Origin: Thunnus maccoyii
Taxonomy: Eukaryota > Chordata > Actinopteri > Scombriformes > Scombridae
DNA length: 64,000 bases
Direction of reading: 5' to 3'
Assembly (NCBI RefSeq): GCF_910596095.1
Contig: NC_056535.1
Span: forward strand, 27,188,505-27,252,504
A program made the position numbers and the translations under genes. Positions within the stretch are counted from its first letter, which is position 1. The number at the start of each line of letters is the position of its first letter. The notes under the pieces are model-generated. The model was not told the DNA's origin and searched no databases. It worked only from the letters and a program-made list of their open reading frames with translations. Below are positions 29,193-41,700 of the stretch, piece after piece.

Positions 29193-32100
29193 GTATGTAG
29201 TCAATTAATGCCGTTTTCATCGAGAAACTTTGACGCTGTGGTCAGTTAAATCTACTTAAAGTTTGTTTTTAACACGCCTTTATGTTGTATAGATTTAGTT
29301 TTAATCGTGTTTTTTTCTTCTGACGTTGATATAAGAGATGAAACTATTCAAATAAATGGCATCGAACTGATATTAAGATAAATTATGTTGATTTGAACTA
29401 TTTTAATTTCCTGACAAAAATCCCTGTTTTTTTAAAGTTGAGACTACCTTAGATGTCTTTCTTAATAGTATTTAATCAGCCTTTGTATTATTTGCAGACT
29501 GGTTTCAGGGGTATTTTGAGACTGAAGTAAAAGGATTTTTGTTCAATGAATGTATGTATATTTTTGTAGAGTGTGTCAATGTTATCATAAAGTACATATA
29601 GCCAAATGAACTTGGACCCTGAGGAATCTGAATGCACGGGGTTGAAGGCCAGGTAGTGAGGAATAAAACAAACTTGAAAAAAATTAACAGTGATGATTTG
29701 ACCTGGTTGCATAATCCCTCTATAGAATCCGCTATGGATAATATAATCTCGGCAAGGCCCTCTTTTATAGCCACAATTAAAACAACACAGCAACTGTGTT
29801 ACTAGACCAGAATTTAATGTTCTAAGGAGTTTGACATGGCAATTAAATTTATTGCTCTCATTCTACATGTGCATCATACTGTTTTGTAACATCTAAACTC
29901 ATCCTGGTTTTCGTGGCACTTGCTACTGTGTTGATAGGTGTATCTAAATGGAGATAACGTTAGGATTTATTTTCATGGGTCTTTTAGATGTCCTTTCACT
30001 GGAAACTGTCTACTGCAGTTAATGTCTAACTACAGTCTGATTAGACTGGTTTTGTTATGACAAGGGAGTAACCTCAAGTCAAACATCACACTGAACAGCA
30101 CGTTAACTATATAATACTTTATAGGGAGGGCAAATGTGATTAACAGAAATAGCTTTAGAGTTTAAAATGCTCTTCTGATATCCAGGCAACAGCAGCTGCT
30201 CTGGTTATTTGCATGTGATCAAGCCAGATTGCGTCAGCTGAAAACACAATAAACGCTATCTCAGAGTTTCCGCTTTTCAGATTCATATCCTGACCTGCAT
30301 GCAACAGGACGGATGGGGACATTTACATGCTGGCCCGGGGAAGTGGGTTTTAAATTTTTACAGGGTTGAGATGACATGCATGAACTGTGAACAGGAGTGC
30401 TTTTGTGCCTTCGATGGCCTATCTCACAGCCCTTCCGTCTCAGGTGTTGAAACTTATCCAGAAGTGAATTTTCTTTTCACTGGGATCAGACAAGGGTTCA
30501 TTTATACTAAACTTCCAGCTCGATTTCTACAATTCCACTATAAAAGTAAAATACTTATTCTCTAAAATTGGTTCTGGTTGAAATCTCATGCTCAAATATC
30601 CGTTAAACAACTGTTCATTCAATTTGTAATGGCAATATAGAGTAAATGCACCATTAAGAAAATGCTTTTACACGCAGTGCCATAATGGTCCATTTATTTT
30701 AGCATCCCCAGGAGGAAACTAATGGTCTTTTCTAAGTAAGAACATGCATCCAAATTAAAAATGTTCTAATACAAGTCTGTTACAGTAAGACAACATGATC
30801 AAACTGGATATCATATAGCTTTCAGGAGATCATTTCTGCTGCCTTCCACTCCCTCTGAAACTGATCCGGTTCAGGAAGATTAGGAGTGGCATGTGGGCTG
30901 TAATCTGAGTCACATGCAGTAAGAGGACTAGTTAGATATCTGTCAAACTATGATAGCCTGTCATTCTCTACCGGCAAGGCTGTCTAGTCATCAGTTAATG
31001 GGTGTATATATGAAGGACACCACAAGGTTACATAGGATATTACATGTTGATGAGATGACATGAGAGACGGAGCAATTTAGAAATCTAGAAAATAGCCTAA
31101 TAGTTCATACATTACTTTTTCAACTAAACACACAGGACCATTGCAGTGGTTTAAGCCAATTAACTATAGATTATGTATTACATTATTGCAAACCATTAGT
31201 GAAGCCAGAGTCTAAGACTTGCTTGAGATAAACCATCCATCGAATTGCCTTCAATTGTTTTTCTCAAAATTGTGATGGTAAGGCAGTTGTCAGCATGGAT
31301 TGTGTTAAGAACTCCTTGTTGGTGTATTTCAGGGAGCTTCAACATTCTCTTAGATTTAAGAGTCAACTGTTGAAAACAATTGTCTTCACACAAGATTTTA
31401 TTTGACAATCAGACCTAGATGAACACTAAGCAAATATGGATGTTATGAAAATAATAATGCAAATTTCTTATTGTCTTGCAAATGGTTGCTGTTCTGCAAC
31501 AATTGATTCTTAAGTCTTGGGTGTAGGTGCTTACCTGCAAAAACTTCAATGAACCAATAAAAAACTTAGCTAAAACTGCTCCTGTGAGTAGAGAAGTTTT
31601 AACTTGATGAAAACATAACTTACGGAGAGAAAAAAAATATTATTTAGTACAATGGATTACCTATGTAGGAGGTTATTTAGATTTTTTTTTTTTTTTTTTT
31701 TTTTTACAGAGGCCCTAAAGGGCTACTGGACACATTTATTGTTCTTTGATGGGATGATGATGTATGAAGTCCATAATTGTGCAGTCTTGTCCAAGTCATG
31801 CTGGAATATTATAAACATGATATGACCAAACATATCATGTTTAATCAAAATGTCCTACCCTACATGATCCAACCACCATGTTTGTACACCATGTTTACAG
31901 TATAGACTAATAACTTTAAAGTAACCCTGGACTCATTTTAATCTTGGGTTGACAGAACTCCGGGCTATCTTTCCATGTTTGACTGACATGGTTTATATTT
32001 AAACCTGAGCTAATAGTAAACATGGATCAGCCTGATATGGAGCTGTCCAGGCCCCTGTGGTGCTGATTACTGTTCATGCACAGCACCTAATTTTCCTTCA

Positions 32101-32484
32101 TCTCCATGCCTGCATGCATTTGTGAGAACCAAATGTACAGCTTGCTTGACTCCGAGGCTTGTTCAAGCCATATGTTGTTTATCAATTGTACTGTCAATTA
32201 TAGAAGAAGCTTAAGTCTAAATTATTTTACAACTTTTTGTCCTATGGCAGTTAAATCAGACCCGCTCAGAGCGTTACCTGGTCACTGTTTTAACAGAGAG
32301 TTCATTGAAGAAAAATACTAGGTTTAATGTAAAAGGTCATTCTGTTACTGAATGTTATGGTCTGATACAATGCAACAGCTGTCTGGCTATATGATCAGTG
32401 CTTTGCTGATCAAGAGTGTGTTTTCAAAAGAAATCTTTGTTTTCAATTGTGATTTTAACTCACCATTTATCCCCCCTTTCACAG
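29193..32484 (+). other. First intron of the C1orf116 homologue
   Basis: About 3.3 kb of AT-rich intron. A T-run covers 31682-31705. I see no exon, RNA gene or clear transposon in it; the short ORFs have no recognisable product. Confidence 0.45.
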
Positions 32485-32535
32485 ACTGAGATACAACAAT
32501 CTGCACCACTAACCTTGAATAAGTAGAGCACTAAG

Positions 32536-32701
32536 ATGCCCAAAAGCGATACCTGGCCAGGTGGCATTGGATTGGAGACGATGACCGGCATGGACAGTGC
32601 TGGCAGCTGTGACAGTGTTGTCAGTGCCAACTCTGGCTTTGTAAGTAACTGTCTTTACCATATAATACCACTTACTGAATAACATGACATATGATGACAA
32701 A

Positions 32702-32776
<75 letters not shown>

Positions 32777-34223
32777 TAATAATATATGGAATTACATTTC
32801 TAAAGGAAAGGCGTGTTTTTATTTATACAGAGTGATGATAGTCTGGAGTACTTGTCTGCTGAAGAGAAGGCCTGTCTCATGTTTTTGGAGGAGACTATTG
32901 AGTCTTTGGATACTGAGGAGGATAGCGGACTGTCCAATGACGAACCTGACCAACTGCCCAACCCTGGCAACCTTGCTACCATATTGGCTGACCTGTCAGC
33001 CTCAATGAGCAAAAGCAAGCTCAACAGTGAGTTAATCTCTGGGGACAGATGCAGGGTTAGCTGTGGAGTAGTCAATAAAATGTTTTGAAAAGAGACTAAT
33101 TGTATATCTAGTGACAAACGTGCTTCTTTGTCTTTCAGGCTCACAAACACATGCCTCTGAGGAACCCATCAAGGAAAAGGTTGACACCAAACACATGCAG
33201 AGCTACTTGGTTCCTACACCTCTTGTTGTGGCAAACAGCTCTTCTGCATTCAGTGCTAAACCAGGTGTTTCCCCAGACAAGAACATCTGCTCTAAGCCTC
33301 AGCTCACTCCTTCAAGCAACAAATCTGGTCACCAATACAACCAGAAACCTCCTCAAGTACCTTTAGAGGTTAATGTTGTGATACCTCCTCCCATCAAACC
33401 CAGAGACTACTCAACTAGGACAGCTGAGGGTCCTTTACCTAGAGGGCCTCTGTCCTATGAAGCACTTGTTCATCTGCGGAGGAGTGCCTCCACAAAGAAA
33501 ACCCCTTTATGTCCCACAGTTGATCATACTATAGATCTGTCAAGATCTGACAGATCACACTCAGAGGCTTCCAAGTCTAAGATGGGTCCCCCAGTTGTGG
33601 CACCCAAACCCAAAATGATTCCTGCCAATATATCTGTGATGACACAAAATGAAGCATCTATAACTTCAGACTCGTCATACAGCAGCAAGCATGCAACAGA
33701 TCCTAAAGTAGTGAGACTGGAAGCTTTGCAGAAACTGGGCCTCCTGAAAGACCAACAACCAGAAAATGAGGCAGTGGCGCACCCTAAATCTCAATCCTCT
33801 TTGGATCCAACTCCCAACAGATTTGTAAGAGGTCCAGCTAATATTAATCCATCAAGAAGCCCATCTTTTTGTTATTCTCAAATGCCCACAGAACCCAAGA
33901 ACAAGCCTCTGCAGAGCAGTGCCAGTTTCCACCACTACTCCAGACGTGACCAACAGTCTGAGTCTGTATCATATCCCTCCCAACCCAATGGATCGAAGGC
34001 AGCTGGTCTAGAGCGCTGTACTACCCTGGACAACCACAGAAACGGTGGATACTGTCCTGAACCACAACACATCACAGCAGCTGAACCAGTGAAAACCACA
34101 ACTGCAGCTCAGCCTGTACCCCACAAACCCTCAAACTCTGTCGGATACACTGTGATGATGGTGCCTGGGATGGGAGCTGATCGGAAAGAGGCTCTCAGAA
34201 AGCTGGGACTGCTCAAAGACTAA
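32536..34223 (+). CDS. C1orf116/SARG homologue (specifically androgen-regulated gene protein)
   Basis: Poorly characterised cytoplasmic protein; in human it is named for androgen-regulated expression. Exons 32536-32640, 32831-33026 and 33139-34223 join in frame to 461 residues (human about 600). It opens MPKSDTWPGGIG; next comes the family signature SDDSLEYLSAEEKACLMFLE at residues 36-55, then ETIESLDTEEDSGLS. The rest is Pro/Ser-rich and probably disordered. Two copies of an EAL-x-KLGLLKD motif occur, at residues 295-305 and at the very C terminus (451-461). The place next to pfkfb2 and yod1 repeats the human 1q32 order and supports the call over the related PROSER2. No enzyme motif is visible. 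Confidence 0.88.
32705..32774. repeat. (AT)n microsatellite, about 35 units
   Basis: An uninterrupted AT dinucleotide run inside a 190-base intron of the C1orf116 homologue, ending about 56 bases before the next exon. Unusual only in filling over a third of a very short intron. Confidence 0.95.
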
Positions 34224-36937
34224 AACAAGTAAACAACAGAAGTCTTCCTGCGTAAATACCGTGCTCAGAAAGAGTTCAAGAGTACCATCAGCTTAAAGAG
34301 AGTTAGAGCATTAAGCAGTAACTTGGCACTTGGCACTTTGGCAAACCAATGCAGAAGGAGCGGATGAAGAAGAAGAAGAGGAGCAAGAATTTAAAGGGCA
34401 ATACAGCACTTTTATTTCTGGGTGTTATGTTGGTCTTGCTTGAGGGCAGTTTTTTCCCCCAACTATTGTTCTGCTGTAGGTTTCAAGAATATCTGAAAAT
34501 GCACCTTACACACTAGACTCACAGGTCTAGTGCTTCGCTCATAGAGATTGAGGACAACCTCTCAGGTTTCGTTGTTAAAACTGGTTGGAAACAATTAGAG
34601 AGTTTTAAAAAACCCTGAATTGCAAAACCAATCCAAAGTCTTTAGGGTGGCCCTTCATATTGGGGTGGTGACATGCAGTTCACTACAGAGGAGAATGGGG
34701 GGAGAGCATAATTTCCAGTGCGGCTTGTCCTTGACAAAATGTAAGGGATGTAGGTTTGTTAGCGGCTGTTCTTATTGCTGTTCAAGCAACTGCCGTGCAT
34801 TTAGAAATCCCCAGACTTCAGTAGGCGGAGATCTCCGATTGTCTGGTATCACGAGACTACTTTCACACAAACCCCCGATTCTCTACATATTTGATGAAAA
34901 TGGCACACTAATATAATGATATCTAATCACAATGTCTTATTGTGTTTGCTGTAACAGATTTCAGTTAAGTATGACTTGACAAGACACAACACTACAAAGG
35001 TAACCAAATCAGTCTACCATTATATATGAACTATATTAAGCAAATTAAAACATCAATGTTGTGTTTAAGTAATAGCTTTACCCCTTCATCTCCAAATTAG
35101 ATGCATTATGGGGTTGCTGAATGTTTAAGACACATTTTTGTATACACTAGATACTTATGTTTATTCTATATCTCATTTCAATAACAGAAAAATATATAGT
35201 AATAAACCTTGGTGTGCATAAAATCACATTTCAAAATGATGATAATATTTTGAATCACAAGAAAATCACACAGTGGATTTCCATTACTCTTGCTCCTCTT
35301 TTTAATTACAGGTACACTGTATATAACACACGTTGTACTTCTACTTAAAGGAAACATCAACCCAAATCAACAGGATTTTTACATTACTTGTCAATTTCAT
35401 AGCTCACAGATGTGCCTATAAGTGGATTGTTGAGTACATTTCCTGGAGCAAAGCCTCAAGTCAGAAGATACATTTATGCAGCTCATGATGATTGAAAAAC
35501 TAAATTTTGAAAGTGTTTTGAGGTGATTTCTTTTCAGTGTTTTCCAAACTTTAGCAGCTATCAGCAGTACATTATATTAAGATCTGAATTATCCACAGAT
35601 GACCCATTTGTTTTTACCATTTCATAACTATTGTTTAGATGGTCTCAAAAATATGTGACAAACTGTGTTCATGTAACTGCCTTCAGTCATAATACTGGGA
35701 ATGTTTATCCAGAATGAAAAGCAATGCCCATGTGATTATTTTTACCTACTCTTTACCATTTCCGTTGATATAATTGAAAATAAAAAAAGTCTGCATTTAA
35801 TACATTGTGTAGTTATCTCTATCCTCACACAATTTAATTTAAACACCTTACATCAGTCCATCTGTTTCTGTGCAAGTGATAAAATACAACCAACATTTTA
35901 AAGTATGTAGCTTACTGTAACCAGTCATTGAAGACTTTTTGACTTGTGATTTGAAATGTGATTAGTTTGAGCTTTTAATGGTTTGCCTTTTCAGACTGAG
36001 CTGTTGAATTACATCCTTCAGAGTCAGTGTGGCACAAAGAAGCAAAGAGCCTTCAATTCAGTCAAACCTTCATCCCTGTAAACCTGCACAGTGGCTTAGC
36101 CTCTCTGCTTCATCCAGCATTTCACTTACAGAATGACTATCAGTCATACTCATCTTACACGCCACTCGAGTGATGAGAAAGCCTGCTCAGCTGTTCTTCC
36201 ATTATCCGATTATCTTGAGCCCCACCTCCGTGTGAACTTAGCAGACCAGTGTTTTCCTTTCTCCATTTTCTCTCCATCCCTTCCATGTAAGACTTTTAAT
36301 TCCTCCCACTGACTTATTTGAATAGCTTGGCATTTCGTTATGTAACAGCCTTGAAGCCACGGATTCAGTGTGTGGTTGATTTTTGTAAGAGACGATTACA
36401 GTTGCCTTCTGTAGTGTTATCTCTCAGTAGCGCAAGGGGCTCGACTAATGGGCCAGGATCTCTGTCTAGTGTGTCTAAACACAGGCAAATAAAGGGTGTC
36501 AAATTTTGAAACTGACACGGCTCTCTGCAGGTCAAGTAATATTAAACAATGGATGAAGAAATCAGGCCATAGCCAAAATTAGAAATGAGATACTCAGACA
36601 GAAAAGTGATCTGTAGAAAGGATTGAGCTTATCCGTATAGGAGATACAAATGCAACACAGGTGTTTGAGTTGTTGCTGTCTGAAGAAAAAAAAACAGCAG
36701 GTTGCATTTGATGTATATTCTGTAATTTTAAATACCTGACACCTACAGTACAGATACAGACTCTCTTTCTTAATTCACAGATTTGTATTCGGCTCATGCT
36801 TGTCAAGCTGTGAATTGACCCAAAAGGTCACGTGTAACATGAGATCACTACCTGTCAGCACTCTGCTGCCATAACAACGGCCCCCCTTCCCCATTTGTGA
36901 TGGTAGAGTCATATACTTGCTATGACACTACAAACTG
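34224..36937 (+). other. 3' UTR of the C1orf116 homologue and following intergenic DNA
   Basis: About 2.7 kb without a convincing ORF. A possible poly(A) signal AATAAA lies at 36488-36493; an earlier end is also possible. It runs up to the Harbinger-type element at 36938. Confidence 0.4.
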
Positions 36938-38164
36938 GGGCCTGTTTCACAAAGATAAGACTTTGACTATGGCTTATGACATCTAAATTCATCCACTGCA
37001 CAAAGCAGTTTAGTTCTTGACTATCTTAAGTAGGACTATGGTACAATGAATTCTGGGTAAATTAAGACCTTTTTCAAAACAAAAAAAATGGCTGACCAAG
37101 TGACCGCATCCAATTCCAACCCCAGCAGAAAATATGTCTTTTGGAGGAATTCAACAGGGACATTTTACTTGGAAAACTTAGTGAAGAGTGTAACAATAAA
37201 AAAAAAAATCTTATATGGAAATAAATTGCAGCAACAGTGAACAGTGTTAATCCCACAGGTGAGAGGAGCATCGAAGACATTCAAAAAAGATTTAAGACAT
37301 GGTACAAGACGCAAAGAAAGAAATGTTTTCCTCTTTTTTTGTTGGGTGCTACTGGTCAGTTGGTGTCACTGATTGTTACTGTTGTGGATATTTTGAGCGA
37401 TGGTCAGCACCTCAGTGGAGAAAGGTGGACATGAGCCTTTGATGTCTTAAAGCTGAAAAAGTTTATTTAAGTACTTTATCAAGGAGAACTGAAATAGCGA
37501 ACATCGAAGTCATCTGCAACTCGGATGCTGTCTCTTTCCGTTCTGCCTCTGAAGGTTTGAGTCTTAGTCTTTAACCCAAGCAGATCAGCCTACAATATGA
37601 AAAATTAGTCTAATTGGTTCACTAGTTTCTAAACAAGGAACTGCATTTTACCCATGTCAGTTCAGGTCACGTTGCATTAAACTTCAGGTCACTGTCAGCA
37701 CATTTTGGTTTGAATGTCTAACTGTGTCAATAGAATCTATACATCCACCTATCTGTGTTGTCTAGGAAAGCCTCCTCCAACCTTGGTGACCATGGCAATG
37801 CTGATTTACCCTCTATCAGAGAGGTTTCTGCTTTCCCCAAAACATCACAGACAGCTTGAGTCTCAAGGAGAGGAGAGAATGCCTCCTTCCTGCTTAAGAA
37901 TTACAGTGTGACCTCAAGGCCCAGGATTGACCTAGTGTAACCCAATTTGTAACCCCTAAAGATGGAAAATTGCATAAGAGTTACCATGGTAACATGGGTC
38001 TTAGGCCTGAGTTAGCCTGGTGGTAAGGTGTCTAATTTTTTTGGCTTATGAGTCAGTCTTAATTTTTGTGAAAGAGTCTAACTTGCATTAGACTAATCTA
38101 TGAGCAGAATTAAGATTGGCCTAACACTACAGACAAGTCTAAAATACTATTGTGAAACCGGCCC
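36938..38164 (+). mobile_element. Decayed PIF/Harbinger-type element with Myb/SANT-like remnant
   Basis: About 1.2 kb. The left end GGGCCTGTTTCACAAAG pairs with the right end, which inverted reads GGGCCGGTTTCACAATAG. Both flanks show CTG (36935-36937, 38165-38167), a 3-bp duplication as expected for this class. The + strand from about 37125 to 37330 encodes, across a stop, pieces like DILLGKLSEECNNKKKN and ERSIEDIQKRFKTWYKTQRK, resembling the trihelix/Myb-like DNA-binding protein of Harbinger elements. No transposase ORF remains, so it is non-autonomous. It lies between the converging C1orf116-homologue and kif17 genes. Confidence 0.75.
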
Positions 38165-38704
38165 CTGGTCTGACATGTTGTTAGCTGAGTTTTCTTATTA
38201 CTGTCTGTAGCACTCTAAACCAGCCAACTTTAAAAAGCTGTTTGTGGTCAATTAAATTAATCAAAAATGTAAAAAAAAGGATAACTTAATGAATTTTATT
38301 TCTATTCAGCAGCATATGCAGAATTTCAAATGTTTGAAATGGAAAAAGCTAAAACTGGTTTACAATCAGTGACAGCAAAATACATTAGAAGTGAAATAGA
38401 GATGCTGGACTTTGAGTCTCACAGTGCATGAATCACATTTTTTTTTAATACAGTGCAAATATTCAAGGGTAGTATGATACTGTAGGTAGCATTTTGTTCA
38501 AAATTAACATTAAGATGTGATTTTAAAAATGTCACAACTGGACTGATGTTGTCCACAAAGAGTGTCTTCTACTGTATATACACATTTCTGTTAGCAGTGG
38601 TTATTTTATTCAATATTGGATCAATCACAGCGTATAAAATCTCTGTCAAAAACAAAAGACAGTGAGATATGTTAGAGTAGAAAGGGCATGTGAATTCAGT
38701 CCTT
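38165..38704 (-). other. kif17: kif17 3' UTR
   Basis: Sequence after the kif17 stop on the - strand. TTTATT at 38295-38300 (AATAAA on the - strand) is a plausible poly(A) signal. It gives a 3' UTR of about 400 bases ending close to the Harbinger-type element. Confidence 0.5.
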
Positions 38705-41700
38705 TCAGTTCCCCTCATTATGGATGTGAGACTTGCTTTTTTTACGCTTCACCTTACCATTGGACACTGGGACACCCAACGACTCGAGGCGGAAGGGACG
38801 TGGCAGAACGGAGTCTGAGCTGACAGGCAGGTTCATGTTGGAACCGCTCACAGTTAGGTGGGACGCCCCATTAACAAGGGGAGGAGAGTGGATGACTGTA
38901 GGAGAAGAACTCCATCAGTGGGGTAAAACCGTCATATGAGAGAAAATGCCAAATATAAATTGGTTTGGTATTGTGACTGCTGCAGATGGTTGATGCTTTA
39001 GAATTAATATCTTGTAAATGGAAAAGTTTTATTTGTTTTTCAGATTAAATATTGGCATGTATACTGAGCAACTGTATTCGTAAGTAAGTAGTTTAACTTT
39101 GAGAAGTTCTTAACTTTCTCCAATATAAAAATGATTACTTTTGTGCACTGACAACAAAAAAGAGAAACCAGAAATATAGAATGATGTTAAGTACAGCTAA
39201 TCTTACCGTGTCCCTTGGTGGCTTCACCTCCCAGCAGTTGGCTCGCCCTCTTTGACTTGAAGTAGCTGCTGGCGATATTTTCACTGTCACTGCGGTCCAG
39301 CATTTCCTTATACCTGTCCTCTTCCACCTGCTAAAAACAGACGGAGGTAAGACTCTGTGACAGTGTTTCAGTGGGTGTAAGTAAAAGATAATGCATGGAA
39401 CATAAACAGACTGTAAATGGATCTCCTATATCAGTAGCTGAGCTTCTGCGAGCTGGAAGTTTTGGAGCCACTGCTGTGAGAGAGAAAGAAAGTGTATTTC
39501 TGTAAGAAACATCATTGATAAGTTTTCATTCAGCCTTTTTTTCTATATGCCCTTTTCATACATCCCACCTGAAGGCAGTGTTGTTTTCTGCACCATCACA
39601 TCTGGCAGTCTCCAAGAGGCGCTGTCCTCGTCCCAGACAGCTTCTTTCTTCAGGCGGTCCAGGTTGCTGTAGTTGCAGTCACGGCGCACCAGGGGCACCA
39701 TACGCTCCAGCAGGCTGTGTAGTAACTGGCCTTCCTTCTCCAGGCGGCGGATGGTTGCCAGGTAGTCGTCCCTTTCCACCTCAAACTCTGCCTGCAGGTC
39801 ACGGATCTCCAGTTTGGCTGCTTTCAGCTGCCACAAGAGGTTCATTTGATTTTATGGTTGAATGTCAGAGCATATGATTCAGCACTGAAAGCTTAAGACA
39901 CTGTATTTTTGATTTCACGTTATCCAGTATCAGTTAGTGCAAAGATTTTTGGTACTAAGTAAGGGTCAATTTATGTGATTTTTTTTTTTTGTATAACACC
40001 CTGAATTGAGTTATAGAATATGCATGTTATTGACATGCAATAAAATAACAGCTGTTACCCTCCAAGAGGAGACAAAAGTAGCCTAATTTTGTAGATTGAG
40101 AAAGCTGATAAAATGTAAAAAAAAAAAAAGTAAAATGTACTCCTAAGCCTAATAGTATGAGCAAATATGCATCACCCAGTTAGGACTGATTTCCTTCTCT
40201 GAGGTTCTTATTGACACGAAACCAGGTAAATAAAAACAGCTTCTATCAAGTAGTATAGTATATTTCAGTCATTACTGTGTCAATCACAAGGAGTAGTGAA
40301 ATTTTGGTAGTGACATAGACGATGGATGTTTTGATATTTTTACAATAATGAAGATATTTTAGAGTGGAGCAATTATATCAACAAAAAATGCTTTACAGAA
40401 AACCAAAAACACAGATTCCTTTATTTGTCAAAGGCTAGTTCTATTTTTGAAATTTGCTCCAAATAAACTGCATATCCCACAGAACCTATTGTATTTATCC
40501 GACAGCTGCTGTGACAGACCTTGCCTTGGACTTTGACCAGCATCTGGCTTTTGGCATGGACCTCTTCCTGGATGGAGTTGTAGACATTTAACAACACATT
40601 TTCACTATCCTCGCTGTTCTCTGACAAGGCCCTGATGAGCTGGACTTTTCTCTGATCAGCGAGGTTCTTCCTCTGTCGGTGTCTCTGCTGTAACTCTTTG
40701 TTTCTGGCCTGCTCTCCTCCTACCACCTCCTGCTCTAGCTGCTGCAGCCTGGGGAGCAGATGGATGAATAGGAACACTTCATGGATGGGTGGTAAGTAGA
40801 ATAATGACATCAAACTATGTGGCTAAGAGGCAATGGAGCTGTAGCAACTGTCATGTATAAAAACATAACCAGCTCTTCTAATTAGGTATTTAATCATTAG
40901 AATGTGGTCAAGACAAATAATACATTAATAGGCAAATATATATGTCTTAAAACTTAAAGATGTTATAGTAGTTTAAAGAGATTAAATATTTGCAATTAAT
41001 ATGCAAATGTATGCAACAATGTGTAATCAAATTCTATGAAGAAAGTAATGGTGTAAGCATACGATATTATCATGTATTTTTCTTCAATCAGTTGGTTCCA
41101 TCACATGGTTTCACATCCTGTGCAGAATGATTTGCCAGATACAATGAAGAAAGATGCATTGTAGTAAAAGCAGTGCTGATGGTAAGGACGACATGTTTGG
41201 TCCCTGACTTTGACGGTGCCAGAGTATATATGTAGAATGTGTGTTGTTTACCCCTGAAGCCCACAAACCTTTCCAGAACATGTTTCTGGTCCAGAGACCC
41301 TGCCGTGGTGACATCAGGTGAGTCTATGAGCCCATCTCCATCTGGACCTTCTTGGACACTGACAGCTGCACATGGTACAGCGGACTGAGAAAATAACATC
41401 CAGTAAATTTTTAATCCATAGTTTTATTTTTTAGGTGATGTGATACCTAATTTTGGAACTACATGTTTTGGATGACTAATGAAAATAGTGGTGGATAGTA
41501 CCTCGGTCAGGGAAGTTTCCTCAGTTGTGCTGCTGCTCAGCTCTTCCTCAGCGACCTGTGTCATACAGCTGGAGCTCACTGATGTTGGGAAACAAGACAA
41601 CACAAAGCAGTATACAGGTGGTGGACACAATTTGAAACAATTTTTAAAATGTGTTAGTTGGTTACTTGTTTCAAGGCCAAAAGTGTTGTGGCCAGATGAT

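Noticed and set aside
36938-38164. Possibility of an LTR or virus-like element
   Set aside because: Short inverted ends, a 3-bp flank repeat and a Myb/SANT-like remnant fit a Harbinger-type DNA transposon. I recognised no LTR or viral element anywhere in the window.
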